Positions 27,448 to 37,948 of a DNA stretch of 64,000 nucleotides are shown piece after piece. The notes beneath the pieces are model-generated. The model did no database searches, was not told the origin of the DNA, and saw nothing but the letters and a program-made list of their open reading frames with translations. The stretch lies in the NCBI GenBank assembly GCA_021582295.1, contig CP091137.1:212970-276969 (forward strand), read 5' to 3'. Position 1 is the first letter of the stretch. Every line of letters starts with the position of its first letter. The stretch comes from Candidatus Thiovulum stygium (lineage in GTDB: Bacteria > Campylobacterota > Campylobacteria > Campylobacterales > Thiovulaceae). The position numbers were made by a program, and so were the translations under genes.

Positions 27448-30201
27448 TTATTGACAAACTAGACATTCAGAATCGCGATCAACTATTTCAGGGGCTTTAC
27501 TTCTCAAGTAATAGGTTGATTTTAATCCATATTGCCAAGCTTTTAAGTATAAACCTGTCAAATCGTTTCCATTATATTTTTTTGGATCGATAAATAGGTT
27601 TAATGATTGTCCTTGGTCGATATATTTCTGACGAATAGCTCCAGCTTTAATTAGTTTTATTTGATCGATTTCATATGCACTTTTATAAAAATACCAAGTT
27701 TCACTATTTAAATTTGGAGCTACTGCTGGAGTTTGACCACTCAAATTGTTCTCAAACCATTTCTTTTTATAAATAGGTTCAATTGCCTGAGTTGTTCCCA
27801 CAAGAATAGATATTGATGATGTTGGAGCTATAGCCATTAAATAGCTATTTCTCATACCTTTTTTCTTAACACTCTCTTTTAAGCTATTCCAATCATTTGA
27901 TAATGTTCTATTTGTAAGCTTTTTTGCCTTCACATTTGCCGTATCAATTGGAAATATCCCTTTGCTCCAATTTGAGCCATTAAAGAGTGAGTAGCTACCT
28001 TTTTCAACTGCTAAGTCATTTGATGTCTTAATAGCGAAATATGATACATTCTCGACGACCTCGTCAATTAGTTCGTAATGTTCTTGAGAACCAAAATGAA
28101 TCTGTTTTGTAGCCAACATTTCAGCTTCTCCCATTATTCCTAAACCAATTGGTCTCATCTCTTTATTTGATAATTTTGTTGAAAGTGTCGGATAATAATT
28201 CAGGTCGATAACATTATCAAGAACTCGAATTGCTAAACTTACAATTTCTTCTATATCTTTTTTTTGATTTACTTTTGAGATATTTATTGAAGCTAAATTA
28301 CAAACAGCTGTTCGACCTTCTTCTATTTTTTGATTAAAACCGTCAATTAGTTTATATTTCGCTGGTGAAGTGTTTTCAAAAATTTCAGTACACAAATTAC
28401 TACTTCGTATAATTCCACTATGATTATTTTGATTTCGTCTATTTGCCTCATCTTTAAACACTAAAAACGGTGTGCCAGTTTCAAAGTATGATATTATGAT
28501 TTTTCGATAAAGTTGTCTAGCTGGAATTTTTTTCTTTCTAATATTTTGATTCTCATATAGTTCATATTTAGTTTTAAATTTTTCACCAAATAAAGAGGTT
28601 AAATCTTGAGTATCTTTTGGATCTAAAAGAGTCCATTCCATATTTTTAGAAACCCGTTCCATAAATAGATCATTTATCCACAATGATATAAATAGGTCGT
28701 GAGCTCGTCTTCTTTCATCACCGCTATTTCTTCTCAAGTCGATGAAATCTTCAATGTCCCAATGCCAAGTTTCGATAAAGGTATTTATTGAACCTTTTCG
28801 AGTATTATGAATAAGATGTTTCTCATTAGCTTTTTCGCCAGTTGTTGCAAAATAGTTATTGTTATCTTTAACACTTAAATCGAAATAGTTTTCGTTCGCC
28901 ATCGGATTTAGATCGATTCCAGTAATTTTAATAAATTTACCAGCTGAATTTATGCCTAAATCACCAATTTTTACCTCATCACTACGAATATATTTATACT
29001 CATTGTTTTGATAAACAGCTAACGGATGCCATTTTGAAGTTGTAATATAACCACCATCATCATAGATAATTTTGATTTGGTCTTTATGAGCAACAAAAAC
29101 TTCATGAGTCTCTTCAATCTCTTTAAATTCAACTTGACCAGTTTTCATATTAAAAGACTTAACTAAATCACCAACTTTTGCTTCAGTAATCGGAATCGGA
29201 ATTGTAATAGTATTAATAGATTTGATTTCAGTTATCCATCCTCTTCTATCACCATTAAGTCTATGAGTGTAATTATCAGACTCTATACTTCCCAACACTT
29301 CTATGAAACTATTTCTATCAACACATCCTAATTGATCTACTGCTAAAGCGGTATCGTTCATAATTTTCAAGAATGGAATTATTCCACCACCAACACCTTT
29401 ATGACCTCTGATATCAGAACCTGAAGCTCTTATATTTGAGAAATCGCAACCGATGCCGCCACCAAATTTACTCAATAATGCCATCTCTTTATAAGAATCA
29501 AAGATTGATTCAATATTATCATCAACAGATATTTTAAAGCAACTTGATAATTGATGATGAGGTGTTCTCGCATTTGATAGTGTTGGGGTCGCCATCATCA
29601 TTTTATGAGTTGAAAGTGCTTCATAAAGCTTTAAAGCTAAACTCACATCTTTATTAGCTAAAAACATTGAAATAGCCATAAACATATGTTGAGGTAATTC
29701 AAAAGCACCGTTACCATCTTTTAATAAATATCTATCGTGAAGTGTCAAGACTCCTAAATAGTTAAATAAATTATCTCTTTCAGGTCTTAAATGAGATTCA
29801 AGTAAATCTAAATCATAACCATCTGCTAAATTTTCAATTATTCGATTCGCTTTGATTCCATATTCTAAATAGCTTTTAAATGAGTGTGAATATGATTTGC
29901 CTTTTACTCCATTTAATTTTTTACCTACTTTATGATACAAATCATTTAAAAAAAGTCTTGAAGCTACAAATGTATAGTCTGGTTTATCAACATCTACTAA
30001 ATTTGAAGCTGTTTTGATTAATAAGTCTTGAACCTCTTTTGTTGTTGAATTGTCTTTAATTTGTTTAAGAGCTTCAGTAGCAATAAGGTTTTTATCAATA
30101 TTATTTAAACCTTCTGAAGCAAAATTTATCTGTTTTTCGATTCTGGAATAGTCAAAATCCGCTAATGAACCGTCTCTTTTTGTTACTGTGATTATTTCCA
30201 T
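27448..30201 (-). CDS. nrdA: Class Ia ribonucleotide reductase large subunit, interrupted by an intein
   Basis: 917 residues as translated, of which 293-466 are an intein, leaving a 743-residue enzyme. ATP-cone at the N-terminus ([21 protein letters not shown]); active-site cysteine in LSSCFKIS; catalytic NLCTE loop (radical cysteine and glutamate); AVCNLASI; C-terminal YYLRSKAPE (radical-transfer tyrosines) and a terminal CLVC pair for re-reduction. It makes dNDPs from NDPs with NrdB, which is not in the window. ATG three bases after purB stop; purB-nrdA adjacency is seen in other Campylobacterota. Activity requires splicing. Confidence 0.95.
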   Translation of the reverse strand: MEIITVTKRDGSLADFDYSRIEKQINFASEGLNNIDKNLIATEALKQIKDNSTTKEVQDLLIKTASNLVDVDKPDYTFVASRLFLNDLYHKVGKKLNGVKGKSYSHSFKSYLEYGIKANRIIENLADGYDLDLLESHLRPERDNLFNYLGVLTLHDRYLLKDGNGAFELPQHMFMAISMFLANKDVSLALKLYEALSTHKMMMATPTLSNARTPHHQLSSCFKISVDDNIESIFDSYKEMALLSKFGGGIGCDFSNIRASGSDIRGHKGVGGGIIPFLKIMNDTALAVDQLGCVDRNSFIEVLGSIESDNYTHRLNGDRRGWITEIKSINTITIPIPITEAKVGDLVKSFNMKTGQVEFKEIEETHEVFVAHKDQIKIIYDDGGYITTSKWHPLAVYQNNEYKYIRSDEVKIGDLGINSAGKFIKITGIDLNPMANENYFDLSVKDNNNYFATTGEKANEKHLIHNTRKGSINTFIETWHWDIEDFIDLRRNSGDERRRAHDLFISLWINDLFMERVSKNMEWTLLDPKDTQDLTSLFGEKFKTKYELYENQNIRKKKIPARQLYRKIIISYFETGTPFLVFKDEANRRNQNNHSGIIRSSNLCTEIFENTSPAKYKLIDGFNQKIEEGRTAVCNLASINISKVNQKKDIEEIVSLAIRVLDNVIDLNYYPTLSTKLSNKEMRPIGLGIMGEAEMLATKQIHFGSQEHYELIDEVVENVSYFAIKTSNDLAVEKGSYSLFNGSNWSKGIFPIDTANVKAKKLTNRTLSNDWNSLKESVKKKGMRNSYLMAIAPTSSISILVGTTQAIEPIYKKKWFENNLSGQTPAVAPNLNSETWYFYKSAYEIDQIKLIKAGAIRQKYIDQGQSLNLFIDPKKYNGNDLTGLYLKAWQYGLKSTYYLRSKAPEIVDRDSECLVCQ
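28804..29325 (-). mobile_element. Mini-intein in NrdA (174 residues)
   Basis: Begins at Cys293 after VDQLG ([13 protein letters not shown]) and ends at Asn466 in HLIHN. Thr467 of TRKGSINTF is the +1 nucleophile. Splicing-domain blocks are visible: KWHPLAVY (block B histidine), NNNYFATTG (block F) and HN (block G). No homing-endonuclease domain: 174 residues is splicing-domain size. Joining VDQLG to [20 protein letters not shown] restores the conserved reductase sequence, which fixes the boundaries. Confidence 0.92.
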
Positions 30202-30204
30202 TGT

Positions 30205-31530
30205 TTAAAATACTCGTTTAAATATTGCATCAACATTTTTTGTGTAATAGCTATAATCAAAAAGTGATCTAATTTTTTCTTCTGATAAAGAAGCTTTTAA
30301 ATCGTTATCGCTTAAAAGATGTTGAAGATATAAAGATTCACCTTCGTTATTAAGTGCAGAACGACCACTACCTAAATCTTCCCAGACTTTCATCGCATTT
30401 CTTTGAACGATTTTATAACTTTCTTCTCGACTAAAACCTAAAATTGGTAACTCAAGAAGTAGTCTTTGAGAAAATACAAGCCCACCAGTTAAATTTAGAT
30501 TTTTTAACATATTTTTCGGATATATGACCATTTTAGAAAGTAAATTATTTAATCTGTGCAACATAAAATCTGTTGTGATAAAAACATCTGGTAACATAAA
30601 TCTTTCAACTGATGAGTGAGAAATATCTCGTTCATGCCAAAGTGCAACATTTTCCATAGCTGGAATAATAAAAGCTCTAATAGTTCTTGCTAAACCTGTA
30701 ATATTTTCGCTTAATATAGGATTTCGTTTATGTGGCATTGCTGAACTTCCTTTTTGCCCTGGAGCAAAATACTCTTCAACTTCATAAACTTCAGTTCGTT
30801 GATAATGTCGAATAGCGACAGCAATTTTTTCAACAGTTGAAGCTAAAAGTGCAATGGCAGAAATTACTCTTGCATATCGATCTCGTTGAATAACTTGATT
30901 AGAAACTGGATCTGATTCCAAACCTAAATCTTGACAAATAAGTTCTTCAAGTTCAATTGGTGCATGTGCAAAATTGCCCATAGCACCAGAAATTTTACCA
31001 ACAGAAATTACTTTAAGAGATTGATCTAAATTTTCAAGATGTCTATTAATTTCGCTATACCATAAAGCTAAAACTAGACCAAAAGTTATAGGTTCGCCAT
31101 GAATTCCATGACTACGACCGACCATTAAAGTCATTTTTTCTTCAAAGGCTCGTTTTTTGAGAGTTTCCATAACTAATTTTACATCAGCGATAATTAATTT
31201 TAAGGAATCGCGAATTTGAAGAGCAACAGCAGTATCAATAGTATCTGATGAGGTCATTCCATAATGAACCCAACGACTTTCTTCACCCAAACTTTCTGAA
31301 ACAGAAGTTAAAAAAGCAATAACATCATGTTTAGTTATTTTTTCGATTTCATCAATTCTATCAACATTAAATTTTGCATTTTTAATAATTTTTTCGCCAT
31401 CAATTTCAGGAATCAAACCAAGTTTAACCCAAGTTTTAACAGCTGAAATTTCAACATCTAACCAAGCCTGATATTTTGCTTCGACTGTCCATTTATCAGT
31501 CATCTCTTTTCTAGCATATCTTTCTATCAC
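30205..31530 (-). CDS. purB: Adenylosuccinate lyase
   Basis: 441 residues, fumarase/aspartase superfamily with the signature SSAMPHKRNPI and the GMTSSDTID block. It acts twice in purine synthesis (SAICAR to AICAR, adenylosuccinate to AMP). The start is GTG at 31528-31530, with AAAGGA seven bases upstream. First gene of purB-nrdA-argH-motE-like. Confidence 0.95.
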   Translation of the reverse strand: MIERYARKEMTDKWTVEAKYQAWLDVEISAVKTWVKLGLIPEIDGEKIIKNAKFNVDRIDEIEKITKHDVIAFLTSVSESLGEESRWVHYGMTSSDTIDTAVALQIRDSLKLIIADVKLVMETLKKRAFEEKMTLMVGRSHGIHGEPITFGLVLALWYSEINRHLENLDQSLKVISVGKISGAMGNFAHAPIELEELICQDLGLESDPVSNQVIQRDRYARVISAIALLASTVEKIAVAIRHYQRTEVYEVEEYFAPGQKGSSAMPHKRNPILSENITGLARTIRAFIIPAMENVALWHERDISHSSVERFMLPDVFITTDFMLHRLNNLLSKMVIYPKNMLKNLNLTGGLVFSQRLLLELPILGFSREESYKIVQRNAMKVWEDLGSGRSALNNEGESLYLQHLLSDNDLKASLSEEKIRSLFDYSYYTKNVDAIFKRVF

Positions 31531-31691
31531 TATTTTATCCTTTAAAAAATCTTTAATTCTTATATTTTTATATCAAATTTGAGTTTAGAATTTTAGTTAT
31601 TCTGAACGAACATATAATTTCGATATTCAAGTTTCGAATGTTACATTAATTTTTTAAAATATAAATTAAATTAAATATAAATTAAATTATG

Positions 31692-32579
31692 TTATTTTTT
31701 AAATTTATGTGCAAATTTCCAAGCAGTTTTAGAAAAAGAGAGAAAATACAAAATTTTATATATTAAGTTTATATTTTTTATAGATGATAATTCTTCTTGA
31801 GCTTGTTTCCAACTATTAATAGAGATTAAATATAAAGCTTTATAATATGTAGTTTTTGCATAAGCTATATTTTTTTCATTAGAATATTTTATAGCCAATT
31901 CAGGTTGTTCTATAAAAATATTATCAAGAGTTTCTTTTGTCTCAATCCACCATCTATCAATTTTTTTAGAAGTTAAAGAGTTAGATAATTTGCGATATTT
32001 GACAAGTGGTTCGTTAATTACTCCAACTTGATATTTAGAAGCTATTTTCATAAATAGATCAAAGTCGGGAGAAAACTGCATATTTATATTAAAATTAATA
32101 TTTATATTGTTTTTTATAATAACACTTTGCATATTAATTTCATATCTTAAAAGTTGTTGTGCGAAAACATTACCGCTTTGAGCTTTTGGAATATCTGTTG
32201 CGAATTCATTTGAATTTTCGTCAATGTAAATTACACCAGAATAGATCATCTGAAAATCATTTGACCGCATCAATTTAATTTGCTGTTCAAGTTTATTTGG
32301 CAACCAAATATCATCAGTATCAAGAAAAGCTAAAAAATTTCCTTTGCAAAATTGCAAACCAAAATTTCTTGCTTCACCTAAAGGAATTAACTTATCTGTT
32401 TTATAATATTTAAGTTTATCATTAAAACTAGTAGCTATATTGTTGCTATTATCAGTTGAACAATTATCTATAAAAATAATTTCCCAATCATTAAAAGTTT
32501 GACTATAAATCGAATTAATAGATTCTTTTAAATATTTTTCACAGTTATAACAATTCATTAAAATAGAAATAATTTGCAT
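31692..32579 (-). CDS. Family 2 glycosyltransferase
   Basis: 295 residues, GT-A fold. N-terminal SILMNCYNCEKYLKESINS, nucleotide-binding DNCSTDNS, the DxD-type motif FLDTDDIW. Transfers a nucleotide-activated sugar in the surface glycan; donor unknown. C-terminal residues 230-295 carry amphipathic helices that may contact the membrane. Last gene (3' end) of the minus-strand glycan cluster. Confidence 0.85.
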   Translation of the reverse strand: MQIISILMNCYNCEKYLKESINSIYSQTFNDWEIIFIDNCSTDNSNNIATSFNDKLKYYKTDKLIPLGEARNFGLQFCKGNFLAFLDTDDIWLPNKLEQQIKLMRSNDFQMIYSGVIYIDENSNEFATDIPKAQSGNVFAQQLLRYEINMQSVIIKNNININFNINMQFSPDFDLFMKIASKYQVGVINEPLVKYRKLSNSLTSKKIDRWWIETKETLDNIFIEQPELAIKYSNEKNIAYAKTTYYKALYLISINSWKQAQEELSSIKNINLIYKILYFLSFSKTAWKFAHKFKK

Positions 32580-32586
32580 AAATTAT

Positions 32587-33702
32587 TTATTTACTTTTAT
32601 AAAAATCGAAAATAGCATTAATAACAAAATTCTGATCTTCTTCTAATAAATCGTAATGACAAGGTAAAGTCAAAATCTCAGAATATAATTTTTCTGAAAT
32701 TGGTAAAGCATAATTGCTTTTATATAAAGAAAGTAAATGGTTAGGTTTATAATGAATACCAGTTTCTATATTTCTTAATAAAAGATACTCTTTCAAGCTA
32801 TCTCTATCTTTTGCTTTAATAATAAATATATGTGGAATAATTTCATTATAATCAAAATCCAAAATAGATATATATTTTAATGTTTTAAAAGCTTCAACAT
32901 AAATCTTTGCGATAGCTTGTCTTTTAATTTTAAAATCTTCTATTCTTTCTAATTGAACAATACCTATTCCAGCCATAATATTACTCATGTGATATCTAAA
33001 ACCCTGATGTTTTACATCAAAATCCCAACTTCTTTGAGCAGAATATCTTTTTTCAGTATCTTTTTCTACTCCTAATAATCTTGCATCTTTGATTCTCTGA
33101 ATAATATTATTATCTTTAGATAAAACAGCTCCACCTTCACCAGATGTTATATTTTTGATTCCATCAAAGCTAAAACAAATAATATCTCCTTTTGTACCCA
33201 CAAGTTTTCCATCTCTTTTACTTCCAAAAGCTTGAGCGGCATCTTCCACAACTCTCAGTCCAAACTCTTGTGCTAACTTATAAACTTCATCCATACCTTT
33301 TGAGCTACTTGCATAATGTACTGGCATAATTACTTTTGTATTTTTGGTAATTTTAGCTCTTACATCATCTACATCAAGAAAAAGTGTATTTGGATTGATT
33401 TCACATGATATTGGTTTTGCTCCAGTAGCTGAAATAGCTTGATATGAGGCGATATAAGTGAGAGATGGCACTAAAACTTCATCTCCCTTTTTTAAATCTA
33501 AGGATAAAAGAGCCAAATGAAGTGCTGATGTTCCAGTATTAACACAAATAACTTCCATATCTGTTTGAAGATATTTTTTTATTTTTTCTTCAAATAACTT
33601 TACCTCTTCACCCATTCCAAGATATTCTTTATCTAGTACTTTTAATACAGCTTCTTTTTCAGCTTGTGAGATAGATGATTTTGATAGTCTTATTTTATTC
33701 AT
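32587..33702 (-). CDS. DegT/DnrJ/EryC1 sugar aminotransferase
   Basis: About 371 residues, PLP-dependent. PLP lysine K183 in SFDGIKNITSGEGG, VNTGTSALHLALL and VEDAAQAFGS blocks. It aminates a nucleotide-linked 4-keto (or 3-keto) sugar. With rfbF, rfbG and an RmlC-like epimerase just upstream, the likely substrate is CDP-4-keto-6-deoxyhexose, giving a CDP-4-amino-sugar (inference). I use ATG 33702, which overlaps the methyltransferase stop by eight bases. Confidence 0.85.
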   Translation of the reverse strand: MNKIRLSKSSISQAEKEAVLKVLDKEYLGMGEEVKLFEEKIKKYLQTDMEVICVNTGTSALHLALLSLDLKKGDEVLVPSLTYIASYQAISATGAKPISCEINPNTLFLDVDDVRAKITKNTKVIMPVHYASSSKGMDEVYKLAQEFGLRVVEDAAQAFGSKRDGKLVGTKGDIICFSFDGIKNITSGEGGAVLSKDNNIIQRIKDARLLGVEKDTEKRYSAQRSWDFDVKHQGFRYHMSNIMAGIGIVQLERIEDFKIKRQAIAKIYVEAFKTLKYISILDFDYNEIIPHIFIIKAKDRDSLKEYLLLRNIETGIHYKPNHLLSLYKSNYALPISEKLYSEILTLPCHYDLLEEDQNFVINAIFDFYKSK

Positions 33703-34417
33703 TTTTAGCCCTAATCCAATATACCCCATTTTCTAACTGAGCATATTCTAAATTTTTATAACCAGCTTTTTGAAATAAAGCCAAATGTTCTTCAATAGTT
33801 CTTTGATACCCCCACAGTTGCTGACGATAAGCTCCTAACATACTCATAAAAATTTTAATAAAATATTTTATAGTTTGTTTTAAATTTGGAGTATATACAC
33901 TTGCACCAATCAATAAAAAATCGTCAATAGGATATTTTTTTATATCCTTTAATATATTTACATACATATTATCATCAAAAACATAATCAATATAGCTCAT
34001 ATATGCGAAATCAAATTTTTCATCACCAAATAAACAATTTGGGAAATAACCATTTATTAGCTTAATATTATGATTATCTTGAATCCACTTTGAAGCATTT
34101 TGTGAGGGTTCAATAGCCATTAGTTCCCCCCCCCATTTTTTTGATAATTCAGTTTCTATAAAACCACTTCCACAGCCTATTGATAATACTTTTTGTTTGT
34201 CTTTTATTTGTTCAAAAATAAAATCTGCTAAAACTTTTTTATCTTGTTTCCAGCTACTTGGTAACTCATCATAAGAATTAAATTTGTTAAAAAATTCTTT
34301 GTAAAATTTATCATAAAACTCCTCATTAGCTTGTTTATAAGGATTTACTTTAGTAAAAGAATCAAACTCAATGCCAAACCAATTTTTCTGCCAAAACTTT
34401 AGCATTTTATGCTCCAT
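33695..34417 (-). CDS. SAM-dependent methyltransferase with a poly-G tract (in frame)
   Basis: 240 residues, class I methyltransferase; motif I VLSIGCGSGFIETEL. A run of nine G (nine C on the plus strand, 34126-34134) encodes part of WGGEL, just after motif I. At nine the frame is open; gain or loss of one G would truncate the protein at about residue 95. Such tracts cause phase variation in Campylobacter surface-sugar genes. Acceptor unknown; probably O-methylation of a sugar or a sugar acid in the cluster. Confidence 0.8.
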   Translation of the reverse strand: MEHKMLKFWQKNWFGIEFDSFTKVNPYKQANEEFYDKFYKEFFNKFNSYDELPSSWKQDKKVLADFIFEQIKDKQKVLSIGCGSGFIETELSKKWGGELMAIEPSQNASKWIQDNHNIKLINGYFPNCLFGDEKFDFAYMSYIDYVFDDNMYVNILKDIKKYPIDDFLLIGASVYTPNLKQTIKYFIKIFMSMLGAYRQQLWGYQRTIEEHLALFQKAGYKNLEYAQLENGVYWIRAKNE

Positions 34418-34833
34418 TCATATTTTATTTCACTTAAATCTAAATTTATAGCTTCGTTTGGATTATGTTCTATATTTGCAATATTTAAAAGTAAATTAAA
34501 ATTTTCTATACCTTTAAATGCTACAAATATGTCTTTTGAGATAGTTAATCTTTGATAATTATTTTGAGATAATTTTATAGAAAAAAATCTATTATAAGTT
34601 TGAGAATTTTCTCTATTATCAAATAAAACAAATTCAATTTCACCAACAGGCACAATTAGATTTAAGGTCATTTTTGTATGTTTTTTCCAACCTTTTATTT
34701 CGCCTTTATTAATTGTTGAAAAATATGCTTCACCAAATCCATCAAAACCTATATCACTTTTTTTCATAGCATGAAAAATATCACCTTTTTGATGAGGTAT
34801 CTGTTTTAAAGGTGTTAAAATTACTCCGTCCAT
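34399..34833 (-). CDS. RmlC-like cupin epimerase/isomerase family protein
   Basis: 144 residues matching the dTDP-4-dehydrorhamnose 3,5-epimerase-related cupin family: LTPLKQIPHQKGDIFHAMK, then KGEIKGWKKHTKMTLNLIVPVGEIEFVLFD. Sits directly after rfbG with a 13-base overlap, so it probably acts on the CDP-4-keto-6-deoxyglucose that RfbG makes. True epimerase activity is unproven. Confidence 0.75.
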   Translation of the reverse strand: MDGVILTPLKQIPHQKGDIFHAMKKSDIGFDGFGEAYFSTINKGEIKGWKKHTKMTLNLIVPVGEIEFVLFDNRENSQTYNRFFSIKLSQNNYQRLTISKDIFVAFKGIENFNLLLNIANIEHNPNEAINLDLSEIKYEWSIKC

Positions 34834-35921
34834 TTTAAACCTTTTTCTTTTGCAATATTTTCATATTCTGATATTTGTTGGATTGTTTTATCAAACATAG
34901 ATATACTTCGTTTGTAAAAATCATAATACCATTCACTTGTAAATTTAATAGTCTTTTTATATTCAAGAGTTGGCAACCATTTAAGGTCAAACAGAGCTTT
35001 ATCACAATTAAGCTTTAATAATCCTGCTTCATGAAAATATATATTATTAGTAATTTTATATGCTTCTTCAACACTATTAAAATGCCAATATTGACTCAAT
35101 TCTGTTAATAGTTCTTTTACTGTATGATTTTGTTCTGCACGAGGTCCAAAATTAAAAGCTTCTCCATGCAAAATATCATTTTGATACAATTTTTGCCCTA
35201 ATAATAGATATCCACTTAGAGGTTCTAATACATGTTGCCAAGGTCGAGTCGCTTGAGGACTTCTAATTTCAACAATTTCACCTTTGCTCCAAGCGATCAT
35301 ACAATCAACGACAATTCTATCTTTTGCCCAATCACCGCCACCGATAACATTTCCAGCTCGACCAATTGCTAATTTAATATTAGAATTGCTATTCTTAAAA
35401 AATGAGTGAAAATATGACTTAATTATTAGTTCAGCTCCACCTTTTGAACCGCTATAGATATCTTTTCCTCCTAAATGATCTGTCTCTTTATAACCCCAAA
35501 CTTGTTCAATATTATCATAGGCTTTATCACTTGTGATAATAATAGCAGTGCATTTATGATTTGAAATTCGTAAAGCTTCTAAAATATTTGCAGTGCCCAT
35601 AACATTTGACGAAATTGTTTCAATTGGATTTATATATGATGTTGATACAATTGGTTGAGCTGCTAAGTGAAATAAGAAATCAGGTTTTTCAAGACTGATA
35701 ATTTCAATTATTTTGTCTAAATTTCTTATATCTTCTCTATAAAACTTAATCTCTTGTTCTAAATTTAGTGTTTCAAATATTGATGGATTTGTAGGAATAT
35801 CTTTTGAAATTCCAATAATTTTTGCTTCAAGTTTTAAAAGCCAAGCAGATAGCCAACTACCTTTAAAACCTGTGTTACCAGTTATGAGAATTTTTTTATT
35901 TTTATAAATATTATCGAACAT
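34821..35921 (-). CDS. rfbG: CDP-glucose 4,6-dehydratase
   Basis: About 366 residues, extended SDR. NAD motif ITGNTGFKGSW (13-23), catalytic YSGSK (Y156, K160), VIGGGDWAKDR block typical of RfbG. Converts CDP-glucose to CDP-4-keto-6-deoxyglucose. I use ATG 35921, just after the rfbF stop, because the longer reading would add 17 residues before the Rossmann fold. Confidence 0.93.
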   Translation of the reverse strand: MFDNIYKNKKILITGNTGFKGSWLSAWLLKLEAKIIGISKDIPTNPSIFETLNLEQEIKFYREDIRNLDKIIEIISLEKPDFLFHLAAQPIVSTSYINPIETISSNVMGTANILEALRISNHKCTAIIITSDKAYDNIEQVWGYKETDHLGGKDIYSGSKGGAELIIKSYFHSFFKNSNSNIKLAIGRAGNVIGGGDWAKDRIVVDCMIAWSKGEIVEIRSPQATRPWQHVLEPLSGYLLLGQKLYQNDILHGEAFNFGPRAEQNHTVKELLTELSQYWHFNSVEEAYKITNNIYFHEAGLLKLNCDKALFDLKWLPTLEYKKTIKFTSEWYYDFYKRSISMFDKTIQQISEYENIAKEKGLKWTE

Positions 35922-35922
35922 T

Positions 35923-36702
35923 TTAATTTGTCCAAACTTTCCAAGGAGCTTTTTTGGTTTCCCATAATTCATTTAACTTAATTTTATCTCTTAAAGTATC
36001 CATAGGCATCCAAAAACTATCATGTTTATAAGTATATATTTCACCATCTTTAGCCAATTGTTTTAAAGGTTCTTGTTCAAAAACAGTTTTATCGCCTTCA
36101 GTTATATAATCAAAAACTTTTGGTTCGCAAACAAAAAATCCTGCATTAATCCAACTGCCATCGCCTTTAGGTTTTTCTTTAAATTCAAGAACACGATTAG
36201 CTTCATCAATATTTAAAGCACCAAATCGACCATCTGGTTGAGCAGAGGTCATAGTTACTGTTTTGCCATGTGTTTTATGAAATTCAATAAGATCTTTTAT
36301 ATTAATATTACTAACACCATCGCCATATGTAAGTAAAAAAGGTTCATTCCCAATTAAATGTTGAACTCTTTTAATTCGTCCGCCAGTCATACTGTCAAGA
36401 CCTGTATCAATTAAAGTAATTTTCCAAGGTTCGCTTTTATTATTAAAATATTCGACACTGTTATTAATTAAATCGATAGTCATATCACTTTGATGACGGA
36501 AATAATTAGAAAAATATTCTTTTATATAATAACCTTTATAACCAAGTAAAATGATAAAATCATTAAATCCATAAGTAGAGTAAATTTTCATAATGTGCCA
36601 TAAAATAGGCTTTCCACCGATTTCGACCATTGGTTTTGGTCTAATATCTGTTTCTTCACTTAATCTTGTGCCAAAGCCACCTGCTAATAGTAATACTTTC
36701 AT
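35923..36702 (-). CDS. rfbF: Glucose-1-phosphate cytidylyltransferase
   Basis: 259 residues, nucleotidyltransferase with LLAGGFGTRLSEET and the RPKPM lysine. Makes CDP-glucose from CTP and glucose-1-phosphate for RfbG. Ends one base before the rfbG start. ATG overlaps the next gene upstream by four bases. Confidence 0.95.
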   Translation of the reverse strand: MKVLLLAGGFGTRLSEETDIRPKPMVEIGGKPILWHIMKIYSTYGFNDFIILLGYKGYYIKEYFSNYFRHQSDMTIDLINNSVEYFNNKSEPWKITLIDTGLDSMTGGRIKRVQHLIGNEPFLLTYGDGVSNINIKDLIEFHKTHGKTVTMTSAQPDGRFGALNIDEANRVLEFKEKPKGDGSWINAGFFVCEPKVFDYITEGDKTVFEQEPLKQLAKDGEIYTYKHDSFWMPMDTLRDKIKLNELWETKKAPWKVWTN

Positions 36703-37940
36703 AATATGTGTTCCTTTGTAATAATATCTCCTGAATTTTTTAGTTCGTATAATAATTTTTCTAATTTTTCAGGTTTTATTTGATTATGTGTTGGTAAATT
36801 AAAAATATGCTTACATACATATTCAGATGTATTATTAGAACCAATATTATAATTAATTTCTTCAAAATTATTATTTCTTCCTGATGCTATTGTTTTAAAC
36901 CAAATAGATAAATCTATTTTTTTAGAAAATTTTTCTTCCCATGTATTTCTATTTTTAATTAAAAAGCTATATCTTAAAAAAACATTTTGTTTACTATTAA
37001 TATAATCATATGTATATATTTGCAAAATATTATTATAATAATTAGTAATTTTTTTTCTATTATATAAATTCTTGTTTAGCAATTGTATTTGAGATAAGCC
37101 TATGTTTGCTAAAATATTTGATAATCTAGCAGGATATGGATATTTTGATATTTGGTCTTTATTTGTGAAAGGTTCATCCAGAAAATATACTAAAATTTTT
37201 AATTTTGACAATATTGTATTGATAAATTTACCTAACCAATAAAACCAAGGATTAAGAGTAATAATATTAATAATAAAACTGATCGCTATTTTTTTCGTAA
37301 GTGTTTCACTTAAATATGGAATGTTTCTATAAATATTCTCAAAATTTTTTATGTAATTTTTATTATTGACAAAAACTATACCACCTAAACCTGTATTAAT
37401 AATTTTACTTCTATCCGTAGAAACATATCCGAAATCTCCTAAAGTTCCAGCATATTGATTATGGATTTTTGAACCTAAAGCTAATGCAACATCTTCTATG
37501 ACAATAAGATTATATTTTTTAGATATTTCAATAATTTTATTAATGTTTGACATTTGTCCAAAAGTATGCTGAGCATACAATACTCGTGTTTTTGAAGTAA
37601 TAAGTGTTTCTATTTTTGACACATCTATATTAAAATCAGTTTCTTGAATATCACAATATATTGGCTTTGCTCCGCTGTAAAGAATTGCATTAGGAACAAC
37701 AACACATGTAAATGAAGGAATGATAATCTCATCATCCTTTTTAATATCTATGGCTTTTAAAATAGTATAGAATCCCATTCTGCCACTAGCAAATGTAAAG
37801 ACATTATTTGCATTAAAAATATTTTTGATAGCTTGTTCATACAATACTATCTCGTGTCCATCAACCATATTTTTTGAAAATAATTTCCTAAAAGTACTTT
37901 TTATTTCAAAAAAATTGTTAGTTCCGCTAAAAACATTCAT
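36699..37940 (-). CDS. DegT/DnrJ/EryC1-family aminotransferase, divergent
   Basis: 413 residues. DegT fold is visible: FTFASGRMGFYTILKAI, IIIPSFTCVVVPNAI, VIEDVALALGSK, and the PLP-lysine region STDRSKIINTGLGG. The C-terminal third is less typical and hydrophobic stretches occur at about 205-235. Substrate unknown. Very AT-rich compared with rfbF/rfbG next door, which suggests a different origin. Could be a catalytically altered family member. Confidence 0.7.
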   Translation of the reverse strand: MNVFSGTNNFFEIKSTFRKLFSKNMVDGHEIVLYEQAIKNIFNANNVFTFASGRMGFYTILKAIDIKKDDEIIIPSFTCVVVPNAILYSGAKPIYCDIQETDFNIDVSKIETLITSKTRVLYAQHTFGQMSNINKIIEISKKYNLIVIEDVALALGSKIHNQYAGTLGDFGYVSTDRSKIINTGLGGIVFVNNKNYIKNFENIYRNIPYLSETLTKKIAISFIINIITLNPWFYWLGKFINTILSKLKILVYFLDEPFTNKDQISKYPYPARLSNILANIGLSQIQLLNKNLYNRKKITNYYNNILQIYTYDYINSKQNVFLRYSFLIKNRNTWEEKFSKKIDLSIWFKTIASGRNNNFEEINYNIGSNNTSEYVCKHIFNLPTHNQIKPEKLEKLLYELKNSGDIITKEHIL

Positions 37941-37948
37941 ATTAATCC

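Noticed and set aside
35922-35972. Longer RfbG start
   Set aside because: It would overlap the rfbF end and add residues before the Rossmann fold; ATG 35921 is better.
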